Shown here in pieces: positions 1-6,924 of a stretch of 10,139 bases of DNA (positions are counted from its first letter, which is position 1; every line of letters starts with the position of its first letter). The position numbers and the translations under genes are program-made. The notes under the pieces are model-generated. The model had not been told where the DNA came from and ran no database searches. It saw nothing but the letters and a program-made list of their open reading frames with translations. Origin of the DNA: Hyphomicrobiales bacterium (lineage in GTDB: Bacteria > Pseudomonadota > Alphaproteobacteria > Rhizobiales > Beijerinckiaceae); NCBI GenBank assembly GCA_015655535.1, contig JAATEW010000393.1, forward strand, positions 1 to 10,139, read 5' to 3'.

Positions 1-2433
1 GATGAGACCGGAAAGCCCGATGGCATCGACTTTTTCCGTGCGCGCCACGTCGAGGATTTTGGCGCAAGGCACCATCACGCCGAGATCGATGATCTCGTAA
101 TTGTTGCAAGCGAGCACGACGCCGACAATGTTCTTGCCGATATCATGCACGTCGCCCTTGACGGTGGCCATCAGGATCTTGCCGGCATTCTTGCGCTCAG
201 CGCCGCCGTTCCTGCGCTTTTCCTCTTCCATGTAAGGCATCAGATAGGCGACGGCCTGTTACATCACGCGGGCGGACTTCACCACTTGCGGCAGGAACAT
301 TTTGCCCGAACCGAAGAGATCGCCGACGACATTCATGCCCGCCATCAGCGGGCCTTCGATCACATCGAGCGGCCGCGTGGATTTGGCCCGCGCCTCCTCC
401 GTATCGGCGTCGATATATTCGGTGATGCCGTTGACCAGCGCATGTTCGAGCCGCTTCTCGACAGGCTCCGTCCGCCAGACGAGATCCTACTCGGCCCTCT
501 CCGTGCCTTGGCCTTTGAAGCGCTCGGCCAGAGCCAGCAGGCGTTCCGTGCCGTCGGGGCGGCGGTTGAGGACGACGTCCTCGCAGGCCTCGCGCAGCTC
601 CGGATCGATATCTTCATAGACCGAAAGCTGGCCAGCATTCACGATGCCCATATCCATGCCGGCCGAGATGGCATGATAGAGAAAGACCGAGTGCATGGCC
701 TGACGGACCATTTCATTGCCGCGAAACGAAAAGGAGAGGTTCGAGACACCGCCTGAAATATGCACCAGCGGAAAGCGCCTGCGGATCTCGCGCGTGGCCT
801 CGATGAAATCGACGCCGTAATTATTATGTTCTTCGATGCCGGTCGCGACGGCGAAAATATTCGGATCGAAGATGATGTCTTCCGCTGGAAAGCCGACTGT
901 CTCGGTCAGGATCTTATAAGCGCGAGAACAGATCTCGATCTTGCGCGCGCACGTATCCGCTTGGCCCTGTTCGTCGAAGGCCATCACGACGACAGCCGCG
1001 CCATAGCGGCGCACGAGTTTCGCGACTTCGATGAACTTCTCTTCGCCTTCCTTCATGGATATAGAATTAACGATCGGCTTGCCCTGAATGCATTTGAGGC
1101 CGGACTCGATCACTTGGAATTTCGACGAATCGACCATTACCGGTACGCGTGCGATGTCGGGTTCCGCTGCGACGAGATTGAGAAAGGTGACCATGGCCTG
1201 TTCGGAATCGAGCAGGCCCTCATCCATATTGATGTCGATGACCTGCGCGCCCGCCACGACCTGATCGCGCGCGACATCGAGCGCGGCTGAAAAATCGCCT
1301 TCCTTGATGAGCTTGCGGAATTTGGCCGAACCCGTAACATTGGTGCGCTCGCCAACATTGACGAAGCGGATTTCCTTCGTTAGCGCGAATGGCTCGAGGC
1401 CGGAAAGACGCAGGAGCGGCGCGATCTCCGGGATCTTGCGTGGTGCTAGGCCCGCGACACGCTTGGCGATGGCATGAATATGCGGCGGCGTTGTGCCGCA
1501 ACAGCCACCGACGATGTTCACGAGACCCGATTCAGCGAATTCGCCGACGAGCGAAGCCATGTATTCGGGGCTCTCGTCATAGAGGCCGAATTCGTTCGGC
1601 AGGCCGGCATTGGGATAGGCGCAGACGAATGTGTCGGCAATGCGCGAAATCTCGGCGAGATGCGCGCGCATTTCGCGTGCGCCAAGCGCGCAATTCAAGC
1701 CAATGGTGAAAGGCTTGGCGTGGCGCAGTGAATTCCAGAAGGCCGTCGGCGTCTGGCCGGACAAAGTACGGCCGGACAAATCCGTGATCGTTCCGGAGAT
1801 CATGACCGGCAGTGTCTTGCCCATATCATCGAAGACTTGGTCGATGCCGACAAGCGCCGCCTTGGCGTTCAATGTGTCGAAGATGGTTTCGACGATCAGA
1901 ATATCGACGCCGCCGTCGATCAGAGCGCGCGCGGCCTCGGCATAGGCATCGCGCAATTCGTCGAAACTGACGACGCGAAAGCCCGGATTATTGACGTCGG
2001 GCGAGATCGACGCGGTACGGTTCGTCGGCCCGAGCGCGCCTGCCACGAAATGACGGCGGCCATGTTTGGCTTCGGACTCGCGCGCGGCTTCGCAGGCGAG
2101 CCGTGCCGCCTCGAAGTTGAGTTCGGGCACAAGCTCTTCCATGCCATAATCAGCCTGTGCGATCCGCGTCGATGAAAACGTATTGGTCGCGATAATGTCG
2201 GCGCCCGCATCGCAATAGGCGAGATGGATGGCGCGGATCGCATGCGGCTGCGTCAGTACCAGAAGATCGTTGTTGCCGCGCAGATCGCGCGGCCAATCGG
2301 CGAAACGCTCGGCGCGGAAATCGGCTTCGGTGAACTTATGCTGCTGAATCATCGTGCCCATGGCGCCGTCGAGCACCAGGATTTTTTCGCGCGCGGCGGC
2401 GCGCAGGGCGGCGAATGTGTCGGACTCTTTCAT
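1..2433 (-). pseudogene. metH: Cobalamin-dependent methionine synthase, interrupted by two in-frame stops and cut by the window edge
   Basis: MetH transfers the methyl group of 5-methyltetrahydrofolate to homocysteine through cobalamin in the cytoplasm. I chose ATG 2433-2431 because it follows the metF stop by one base and starts a normal MetH N-terminus; an upstream ATG at 2490 lies inside metF. The homocysteine domain carries the zinc ligands Cys248 (GLNCALG) and Cys311/Cys312 (GGCCGTT). The folate domain begins near residue 358 (NVGERTNVTGS). A TAG (487-489) replaces residue 649 and a TAA (259-261) replaces residue 725 (family context RVMKQAVAYL). Reading through both, the same frame continues with cap-domain sequence, the cobalamin-binding GDVHDIG (His763, equivalent to E. 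coli His759) and GLSGLI at the window edge. There are no frameshifts, so each stop looks like a nonsense substitution. Read as written, only a 648-residue homocysteine-plus-folate protein would be made. Identity is certain; whether the stops are biological or sequencing errors cannot be decided here. Confidence 0.93.
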
Positions 2434-2434
2434 G

Positions 2435-3361
2435 TCAGGCGGCTTTCTGTTCGGATTTTGGCCTGAGCCCCAAGAGATGGCAGACGGCATAGACGAGATC
2501 GGCGCGGTTCATCGTGTAGAAATGAAAATCGCGGATGCCATGATCGACGAGATCGAGCACCTGCTCGGCCGTGACGGTCGCGGCGATCAGGCGGCGCGTC
2601 GTCACGTCATCTTCAAGGCCTTCGAAGCGATCGACGAGCCATTGCGGAATGGAGTCGCCCGCTTTCTTCGCGAAACCGGCGGTGAGATTGAAATTCTGCA
2701 CCGGCACGATGCCGGGCACGATCGGAATATGGATTCCCTTCGCACGCACCTTGTCAAGATAGCGCAGGTAGACATCGTTTTCGAAGAAGAATTGGGTGAT
2801 GGCGCGTGTCGCGCCCGCGTCGATCTTGGCTTTCAAGACATCTATATCGGCATCGACCGACGTGCTTTCGGGATGGCGCTCCGGATAGGCCGAGACCGAA
2901 ATCTCGAAATCGCCGATGCGGCGAATGCCGGCGACAAGCTCGGTCGATGTTTTATAGCCTTGTGGATGCGGTACCCATCCGTTGCCGTCCTGGCAATCTC
3001 CACGCAACGCGACGATATGGCGGACGCCTATGTCCCAATAATCGCGCACGACGGCGTCGACTTCGTCGCGGCTGGCTGCGACGCAGGTCAGATGCGCGGC
3101 GGGCTTGATCGATGTTTCCCTGAGGATCCGTGCGACGGTCGCATGGGTGCGTTCGCGCGTCGAGCCGCCCGCGCCATAAGTCACCGAGACGAAGCTGGGC
3201 CCAAGCGGCGTCAGGCGCTTGATCGAATCCCACAGTGTCTTTTCCATCTCTTCCGTCTTCGGCGGGAAGAATTCGAAGGAGACGCAAATATCGGAACAAT
3301 GGGTGCGGCTCGCCCGCGGCGGGGCGCTCTCAAGTGGACTCTGGGGCAGGGGTTCAAGCAT
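2435..3361 (-). CDS. metF: 5,10-methylenetetrahydrofolate reductase
   Basis: This cytoplasmic flavoenzyme reduces 5,10-methylenetetrahydrofolate to 5-methyltetrahydrofolate, the methyl donor for the MetH encoded directly downstream. The protein is 308 residues from ATG 3361-3359, close to the 296 of E. coli MetF. Family motifs are FEFFPPKT with the catalytic-type Glu30 (E. coli Glu28), VTYGAGGSTR around residues 60-69, LRGD with Asp122 (E. coli Asp120), and ITQFFFEND in the second half. An upstream ATG at 3430 would add 23 residues that overlap the preceding gene and do not look like MetF, so I prefer 3361, two bases after the regulator's stop. The stop TGA (2437-2435) is one base from the metH start, which implies translational coupling. 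The reading frame is intact, in contrast to metH. Confidence 0.96.
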   Translation of the reverse strand: MLEPLPQSPLESAPPRASRTHCSDICVSFEFFPPKTEEMEKTLWDSIKRLTPLGPSFVSVTYGAGGSTRERTHATVARILRETSIKPAAHLTCVAASRDEVDAVVRDYWDIGVRHIVALRGDCQDGNGWVPHPQGYKTSTELVAGIRRIGDFEISVSAYPERHPESTSVDADIDVLKAKIDAGATRAITQFFFENDVYLRYLDKVRAKGIHIPIVPGIVPVQNFNLTAGFAKKAGDSIPQWLVDRFEGLEDDVTTRRLIAATVTAEQVLDLVDHGIRDFHFYTMNRADLVYAVCHLLGLRPKSEQKAA

Positions 3362-3363
3362 GG

Positions 3364-4374
3364 TCAGGCAACCTCCTGCGCCATTACGGGCGGCGCATCC
3401 GAGATGAAGCGGCGATCGTGGCCGAGCCACAAAGACACGGTGAGCTTGTGGGTCTCGCGCGTGTCCGGCACGAGATCGCGGGTGATGAGCACGTCGAGAC
3501 CCGCATCGCTCATCATGCCGGTGATCTCCTCATGGGCGAAGCCGAGGCGGCGATGGGCATGCGCCTCGCGCAAGGTCTCCTCATTGTGGGGCGCGAAATC
3601 GACGATCACGAGCCGACCTCCAGGCCGCAGGGCCCGCGCCGCCTCGCGGATCGCACGCGACGGATCGTCGAGATAATGCAGAACCTGATGCAGGATCACG
3701 AGATCGTAGGAATTGCGTTCGACGGGCAGGGCATAGAGATCGCCTTGCCGCAATTGCGTATTGCGCAATCCGCTGCGTTCGATTCTGGCTCGCGCGAGCG
3801 AGAGCATTTGCGGCGATTGATCTATGCCAACCGCGCGGGCGGCCAATGGAGCCAGCAGTTCCAGCATGCGGCCGGTGCCGGTGCCGAGATCGAGCAGGGA
3901 ATCGACGGGCACAGCGCCTATGGTCTCGCGAATGGCCGCCTCGACATGTTCTTCGGCGACATGCATGGCGCGGAGCTCATCCCAATTGGCGGCTTGCGCC
4001 GCGAAATAACGCGCCGCCTGTTCGGCCCGCGCATGACGGACCTCTTGCAGGCGCGCCCGATCGGCCGCCAGAACCGGATCGTCGCCTTTGAAACGCGCGA
4101 GGATATCGCGCACGAGCGAAGCACCCGCGCCGCCATGCGGGACGTGAAAAAAGGCCCAGGCGCCTTCGCGATGGCGTTCGACGAGCCGCGCTTCGACGAG
4201 AAGCTTCAAATGGCGAGAGACACGCGGCTGCGACTGGCCCAGGATGGTGACGAGCTCCGACACCGTGAGCTCGACCTCAGACAAAAGTGCGACAAGACGC
4301 AAGCGCGTCGCCTCACCAGCGGCGGCCAGCGCGTTCAGCACAATGTCGAAAGGGGCGCCTTCACTCTGGGGCAT
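3364..4374 (-). CDS. ArsR-type HTH regulator fused to a SAM-dependent methyltransferase-like domain
   Basis: The 336-residue protein has an N-terminal winged-helix domain of ArsR type (about residues 10-95; recognition region QSQPRVSRHLKLL, then the wing GAWAFFHV) and a C-terminal class I methyltransferase-like fold from about residue 120. The SAM-binding motif I is LLDLGTGTGRM (160-170), the acidic motif is AVGIDQSP, and motif-IV-like sequence is YDLVILHQVLHYL. No metal-binding cysteine pair typical of arsenic or cadmium sensors is visible. ArsR/methyltransferase fusions of this kind, including the SahR group, are known regulators of the methionine/SAM cycle that sense S-adenosylhomocysteine or SAM. 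Leading a metF-metH operon just behind a perfect palindrome fits that role. My inference is an autoregulated repressor of this operon that binds SAM or SAH; I am less sure of the exact ligand or of assigning the name SahR. Confidence 0.87.
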   Translation of the reverse strand: MPQSEGAPFDIVLNALAAAGEATRLRLVALLSEVELTVSELVTILGQSQPRVSRHLKLLVEARLVERHREGAWAFFHVPHGGAGASLVRDILARFKGDDPVLAADRARLQEVRHARAEQAARYFAAQAANWDELRAMHVAEEHVEAAIRETIGAVPVDSLLDLGTGTGRMLELLAPLAARAVGIDQSPQMLSLARARIERSGLRNTQLRQGDLYALPVERNSYDLVILHQVLHYLDDPSRAIREAARALRPGGRLVIVDFAPHNEETLREAHAHRRLGFAHEEITGMMSDAGLDVLITRDLVPDTRETHKLTVSLWLGHDRRFISDAPPVMAQEVA

Positions 4375-4401
4375 GAGTCATCCGTGTCTTGCTATCGACT
4401 A

Positions 4402-4429
4402 AACATATAAAGATATCTTTATATGTAAA
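4402..4429 (-). promoter_or_regulatory. Candidate sigma70-type promoter of the regulator-metF-metH operon
   Basis: On the minus strand a TTTACA -35-like hexamer (4429-4424) is followed after 16 bases by TATGTT (4407-4402) as a -10-like hexamer. Transcription would start close to the regulator's ATG at 4374. Both hexamers overlap the palindrome, so bound repressor would occlude RNA polymerase. Only partial matches to consensus, so moderate confidence. Confidence 0.45.
4403..4426. promoter_or_regulatory. Perfect 24-bp palindromic operator of the metF-metH operon
   Basis: The left half is ACATATAAAGAT and the right half is its exact reverse complement, with no spacer and no mismatch over 24 bp. 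It lies 29 bases upstream of the ATG of the ArsR/methyltransferase regulator and overlaps the candidate -35 and -10. It is strongly AT-rich in a GC-rich background. Dimeric ArsR-type repressors bind such dyads, so this is the likely autoregulatory site. The pattern is similar to what I recall for SahR motifs, but I could not compare it. Confidence 0.8.
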
Positions 4430-4576
4430 GAGGCTTCGATAAAAAAGACCTTTAACCCGGTTTTTCACCCTGCGTTCAAGCTCTTTGAGTCATCACCCTG
4501 CGGCCGGCTGATTTCGCGGCCGGTGTTTGACTTGTCACGAGGCCCGGTTAGACAGGTTCCCCCAGTCTCCGGTTTT

Positions 4577-4582
4577 AGGAGG
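4577..4582 (+). promoter_or_regulatory. Consensus ribosome binding site fixing the first PsiF-family start
   Basis: AGGAGG lies 6 bases before ATG 4589-4591. It decides the start against the in-frame ATG at 4523, which has no comparable site and would put 22 non-signal residues ahead of a good signal peptide. Confidence 0.8.
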
Positions 4583-4588
4583 TTCGTT

Positions 4589-4825
4589 ATGAAAATGGCT
4601 TCGCTATTGAGCTGCGCGCTCGTTCTTTCCATGAGCGCGGCGTCCATCGCCTTGGCTCAAACCCCGCCTGCTACCGGCGCCGCGCCCGCCACCAGCGCCG
4701 CGGCCACGACGTCCGACGATGCGAAAAAGGCCAAGTCCAAGGAATGTTCGGCCGAAGCGGACGCCAAGGGTCTGAAAGGCAAAGCGCGCAAGAAATTCCG
4801 CTCGCATTGCAAGCACGCGAAATAA
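4589..4825 (+). CDS. Secreted PsiF-repeat family protein, first copy
   Basis: A 78-residue protein with a Sec signal peptide (MKMASLLSCALVLSMSAASIALA, described by its Lys start, hydrophobic core and ALA cleavage site before Gln24), an Ala/Pro/Thr-rich linker, and one C-terminal PsiF-type repeat. The repeat is built as Cys, four to five residues, Ala, then KGLKGKARKKF and a second Cys (CSAEADAKGL ... FRSHC). The family is named after phosphate-starvation-inducible PsiF of E. coli, which has two repeats and no established biochemical function; here there is one. The mature protein would be small, basic and periplasmic, and the two cysteines could form a disulfide. A related gene follows 153 bases downstream. 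I see no convincing Pho box upstream, so phosphate control is not supported by the sequence. Confidence 0.85.
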   Translation: MKMASLLSCALVLSMSAASIALAQTPPATGAAPATSAAATTSDDAKKAKSKECSAEADAKGLKGKARKKFRSHCKHAK

Positions 4826-4860
4826 GAAGCTTAGCTCGCGCCCGAGGATGTCTTTTTGGA

Positions 4861-4897
4861 TCAAGGCATGGAAGCTGAAAAAGCGTCCATGCCTTGA
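4861..4897. repeat. Long perfect inverted repeat between the two PsiF-family genes
   Basis: The 12-base arm TCAAGGCATGGA (4861-4872) is repeated in perfect inverted form at 4886-4897 with a 13-base loop, and two further pairs can form inside the loop past one mismatch. No T-run follows on either strand, so it is not a classical intrinsic terminator. It begins 36 bases after the stop of the first gene and could act as a terminator without a T-tract, an mRNA-stabilising hairpin, or a processing site. Confidence 0.7.
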
Positions 4898-4978
4898 CTA
4901 TGGGGCGCGGCGACCGAGGATTTGACATGTCGGGACCGCGGTAGCGGGTGTCTCGTCTTCCACGCCAAAAGGTTCGAT

Positions 4979-5209
4979 ATGAAAATCTGTTCGCTGTTGA
5001 TCTGTGTCACGATTCTCTCTTTAAGCGCGTCCCCTTTCGCTCTGGCGGAAACCGGAGACGCCGGCAAGCCGGCCAAATTGTCGAATGCGGAAATAGCCGC
5101 GAGAGACAAGAAATGTTCCGTTGAAGCAGACGCCAAAGGCCTGTTTAAAAGTCTTGGAAAAGGGGAAGAGCGCAGGAAGTTTCGCGAAGAGTGCAAGAAA
5201 AGAAATTGA
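4979..5209 (+). CDS. Secreted PsiF-repeat family protein, second copy
   Basis: A 76-residue paralogue of the preceding gene. It has a Sec signal peptide (Met-Lys start, hydrophobic core, ALA cleavage site before Glu24) and one PsiF-type repeat with the conserved CSVEADAKGL start and a closing Cys (FREECKK). A short stretch rich in Gly and Lys between the two halves (FKSLGKGEE) makes this repeat longer than the one in the first copy. I chose ATG 4979-4981 over the upstream ATG 4922 because the signal peptide begins here, an AAGG stands at a suitable distance, and the bases around the start (GGTTCG, two bases, ATGAAAAT) match those of the first copy. The pair looks like a tandem duplication. 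Function unknown. Confidence 0.82.
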   Translation: MKICSLLICVTILSLSASPFALAETGDAGKPAKLSNAEIAARDKKCSVEADAKGLFKSLGKGEERRKFREECKKRN

Positions 5210-5228
5210 ACTTTGACCGTCAGGCGAC

Positions 5229-5274
5229 GGGACATTTTCACTTCGGCATAACGGCATAAAGCGCAAATGTTCCC
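5229..5274. repeat. Imperfect dyad enclosing a tandem 8-base repeat upstream of the glycosyltransferase
   Basis: GGGACATTT (5229-5237) and AAATGTTCCC (5265-5274) are complementary apart from one bulged base. Between them CGGCATAA occurs twice in direct tandem (5244-5251 and 5252-5259). This sits in the 92-base gap before the glycosyltransferase and could be a regulator site or a leader hairpin. No clear promoter hexamers were found beside it. Confidence 0.4.
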
Positions 5275-5301
5275 CGAGCGCGCGCAAGCAGATTGAGATC
5301 G

Positions 5302-6567
5302 ATGCAAAGACGAATTTTCATCGATCTCTCTGATCTCATCGTTTATGCGGCGAATTTCGACAATATCTCCGGCATTCAACGCATCGAGATCGAGCTCATC
5401 AAACTCATTCTCGATCAATATGGCTCGATCGGGATCATCAATGCTTTCGAGCCCAATTCGGCGAGATTGAAAGCGCTCATCGAGCAATCTCTCGGCGAGG
5501 AGAGTGTGCTCCTTTCAAAATTGAATGAGGCCTTTTCCTATTGCAACGCGGGGCCAAAGCATCGGAGCCATAAATCGCCCGGCATGTTTTTCAAAATGTT
5601 GGCCCGGGATATATCGCGGCTCTTCGGTGCGAGACTGCCGAAACTCAAGCCCGGCGATATCGTCCTTGTGCCCGGCGGATTCAGCTTCGACCGCTCCCTT
5701 GTGAGTTTTCACGAGCGGCTTGCCGCGAAGGGTGTGCGCCTCGTGTTTTTCTTGCAAGATGTCTTGCCGGTCACGCGGGCCGAGTTCTTATCCGGCAAGG
5801 GCGACGTCTTCGCTTTGAATTTCCCAATTCCGGCCAAAATCATCACGACCACGCATTTCACGGTGGAGGATTTTCGCCGCGCCTATCAGATCGTGATGAA
5901 CGCGCCATGCCGCGCGGCGCTGGAGGTCATAGGTCTCGTTCATCAATTTCCCGGCGTGCCGCGCAATGCAAAGCCGGATAAGCCGTCGCAGCGCCTGACC
6001 GATCTATTGCAGCGCCGGCCTTTCGTGCTCTGCGTCGGGACGGTCGAAATCCGCAAGAACCACCTCAGGCTTTTGGAAGCCTGGCGCGCGTTGAAAGCGG
6101 AGTTCGGCGAGGCATTGCCTATGCTCGTCGTCGCCGGACGCCGGGGCTGGAAGGCCGAAGCGGCGCTCGCCTTTCTCGACCACGCGGCTGAAAACAACGA
6201 TTCCGTTTGTCTGGTCGAAAAGCCTTCCGATGACGAGCTGAAATGGCTTTATGCCTCATGCACTTTTTCGGTGCTGCCGAGCCTCTTTGAAGGGTGGGGG
6301 CTTCCGGTCGGCGAAAGCCTGTGGTTCGGCAAGGCCTGTGCGGCTTCGAAGGCAACGTCCATTCCGGAAGTTGGCCGTGACCTTTGCGTCTACTTCGATC
6401 CCGACTCTGTTGAAGAGATGAAAGCGGCGATCCGGCAATTGCTCGATCCCAGCATCCGTAAGAGTTACGAGAATAAAATCCGCGCCGCTGATTTGCGGAC
6501 CTGGGCCGATGTCGCCCGCGATTTGATCGCGGCGCTTTTGAAAATGGCCGAGGAACGGAAGAGTTAG
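5302..6567 (+). CDS. GT4-type (group 1) glycosyltransferase
   Basis: A 421-residue GT-B-fold glycosyltransferase. The N-terminal acceptor half opens with RIFIDLSDLI and a SGIQRIEIELI segment often seen in polysaccharide glycosyltransferases. The C-terminal nucleotide-sugar half begins with CVGTVEIRKNHLRLLEAW (about 244-261) and holds the EX7E motif in FEGWGLPVGES (Glu330 and Glu338), followed by KATSIPEVG. No signal peptide or membrane span is evident, so it probably works at the cytoplasmic face of the membrane on a lipid-linked or surface glycan. ATG 5302 is preferred over a TTG at 5293 in the same frame, although the ribosome site is weak. It stands alone, with no polysaccharide export or sugar-nucleotide genes nearby, so donor and acceptor cannot be named. 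It ends in TAG, showing that TAG is a normal stop in this genome. Confidence 0.9.
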   Translation: MQRRIFIDLSDLIVYAANFDNISGIQRIEIELIKLILDQYGSIGIINAFEPNSARLKALIEQSLGEESVLLSKLNEAFSYCNAGPKHRSHKSPGMFFKMLARDISRLFGARLPKLKPGDIVLVPGGFSFDRSLVSFHERLAAKGVRLVFFLQDVLPVTRAEFLSGKGDVFALNFPIPAKIITTTHFTVEDFRRAYQIVMNAPCRAALEVIGLVHQFPGVPRNAKPDKPSQRLTDLLQRRPFVLCVGTVEIRKNHLRLLEAWRALKAEFGEALPMLVVAGRRGWKAEAALAFLDHAAENNDSVCLVEKPSDDELKWLYASCTFSVLPSLFEGWGLPVGESLWFGKACAASKATSIPEVGRDLCVYFDPDSVEEMKAAIRQLLDPSIRKSYENKIRAADLRTWADVARDLIAALLKMAEERKS

Positions 6568-6586
6568 AGCAACCGCCTTTCAAGTG

Positions 6587-6644
6587 CGTCATGGCCGGGC
6601 TTGTCCCACGGCCATCCAGGCATGATGGAGTGTCGCGCATGACG
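6587..6644. repeat. Intergenic palindromic repeat, ATGGCCGGGCTTGTCCC type
   Basis: An inner hairpin ATGGCCG (6591-6597) / CGGCCAT (6609-6615) sits inside outer arms CGTCATG (6587-6593) and CATGACG (6638-6644), so two alternative pairings share the left side. The core resembles a short palindromic element repeated in intergenic regions of many Rhizobiales genomes. It fills the 109-base gap between two convergent genes and may serve as a bidirectional terminator. Confidence 0.65.
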
Positions 6645-6676
6645 GCTTCGGAGGATTCTACTGAACGTTCGCCGCT

Positions 6677-6904
6677 CTAATTTTCTGTCTTCCCCTCATG
6701 CGCCAGAGCCTGCTTCACGAAATCGCCGCCCTTGGCTTTGTAGAAATCGATGCCGGACGGCGTGAAGCGATAGCGGCCTTGCTCTTCCCGGAGCCAGCCT
6801 TGCCGTTTAAGCTCGTCGCACAGCGCCTTCACTGCCGGCCAGTGCGGCAGGACCGATCCGGACAGCGCGACTTCATCGAACAGCAAGCGCCATTGCTTGG
6901 GCAT
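6677..6904 (-). CDS. Small hypothetical protein, possible winged-helix fold
   Basis: A 75-residue cytoplasmic protein I do not recognise by name. The middle reads like a small helix-turn-helix or winged-helix unit: a helix around HWPAVKALCDELKRQGWL, then a beta-like EEQGRYRFTPSG and a C-terminal helix. It has no signal peptide or membrane segment. It is divergent from the mismatch glycosylase gene, with only 20 bases between the two start codons, so the promoter of each gene must lie inside the other. No clear ribosome site precedes ATG 6904. Codon use matches neighbouring genes, which supports it as real. A DNA-binding role or a link to the glycosylase is only a guess. Confidence 0.65.
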   Translation of the reverse strand: MPKQWRLLFDEVALSGSVLPHWPAVKALCDELKRQGWLREEQGRYRFTPSGIDFYKAKGGDFVKQALAHEGKTEN

Positions 6905-6924
6905 CAGAGGCGGCCTCGATCTTC

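Noticed and set aside
259..489. Reassignment of TAG and TAA as sense codons to explain the metH stops
   Set aside because: Other genes here end normally in TAG (glycosyltransferase), TAA (first PsiF-family gene, Tat protein) and TGA (metF, parD, ettA).
145..1358. Long open frames on the plus strand opposite metH (for example 145-756 and 760-1290)
   Set aside because: They are antisense shadows of the metH coding frame, with skewed composition and no ribosome sites or family motifs.
2354..3676. 440-codon plus-strand open frame opposite metF and the regulator, and 391-codon frame at 3235-4410
   Set aside because: Both lie antisense to genes with clear family motifs; long antisense frames are common in GC-rich DNA.
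4501..4522. Two CGGCCG hexamers able to form a 6-bp stem
   Set aside because: Short GC stem with a 10-base loop, no T-run, and such hexamers are frequent in this composition.
4375..4588. SAM riboswitch or Pho box between the methionine operon and the first PsiF-family gene
   Set aside because: The regulator's leader is too short for a riboswitch and is filled by the palindrome. No pair of CTGTCAT-like direct repeats was found.
4861..5487. 208-codon minus-strand frame opposite the second PsiF-family gene
   Set aside because: It is antisense to the PsiF gene. Its similarity to the minus-strand frame at 4465-4647 only reflects the two duplicated signal peptides.
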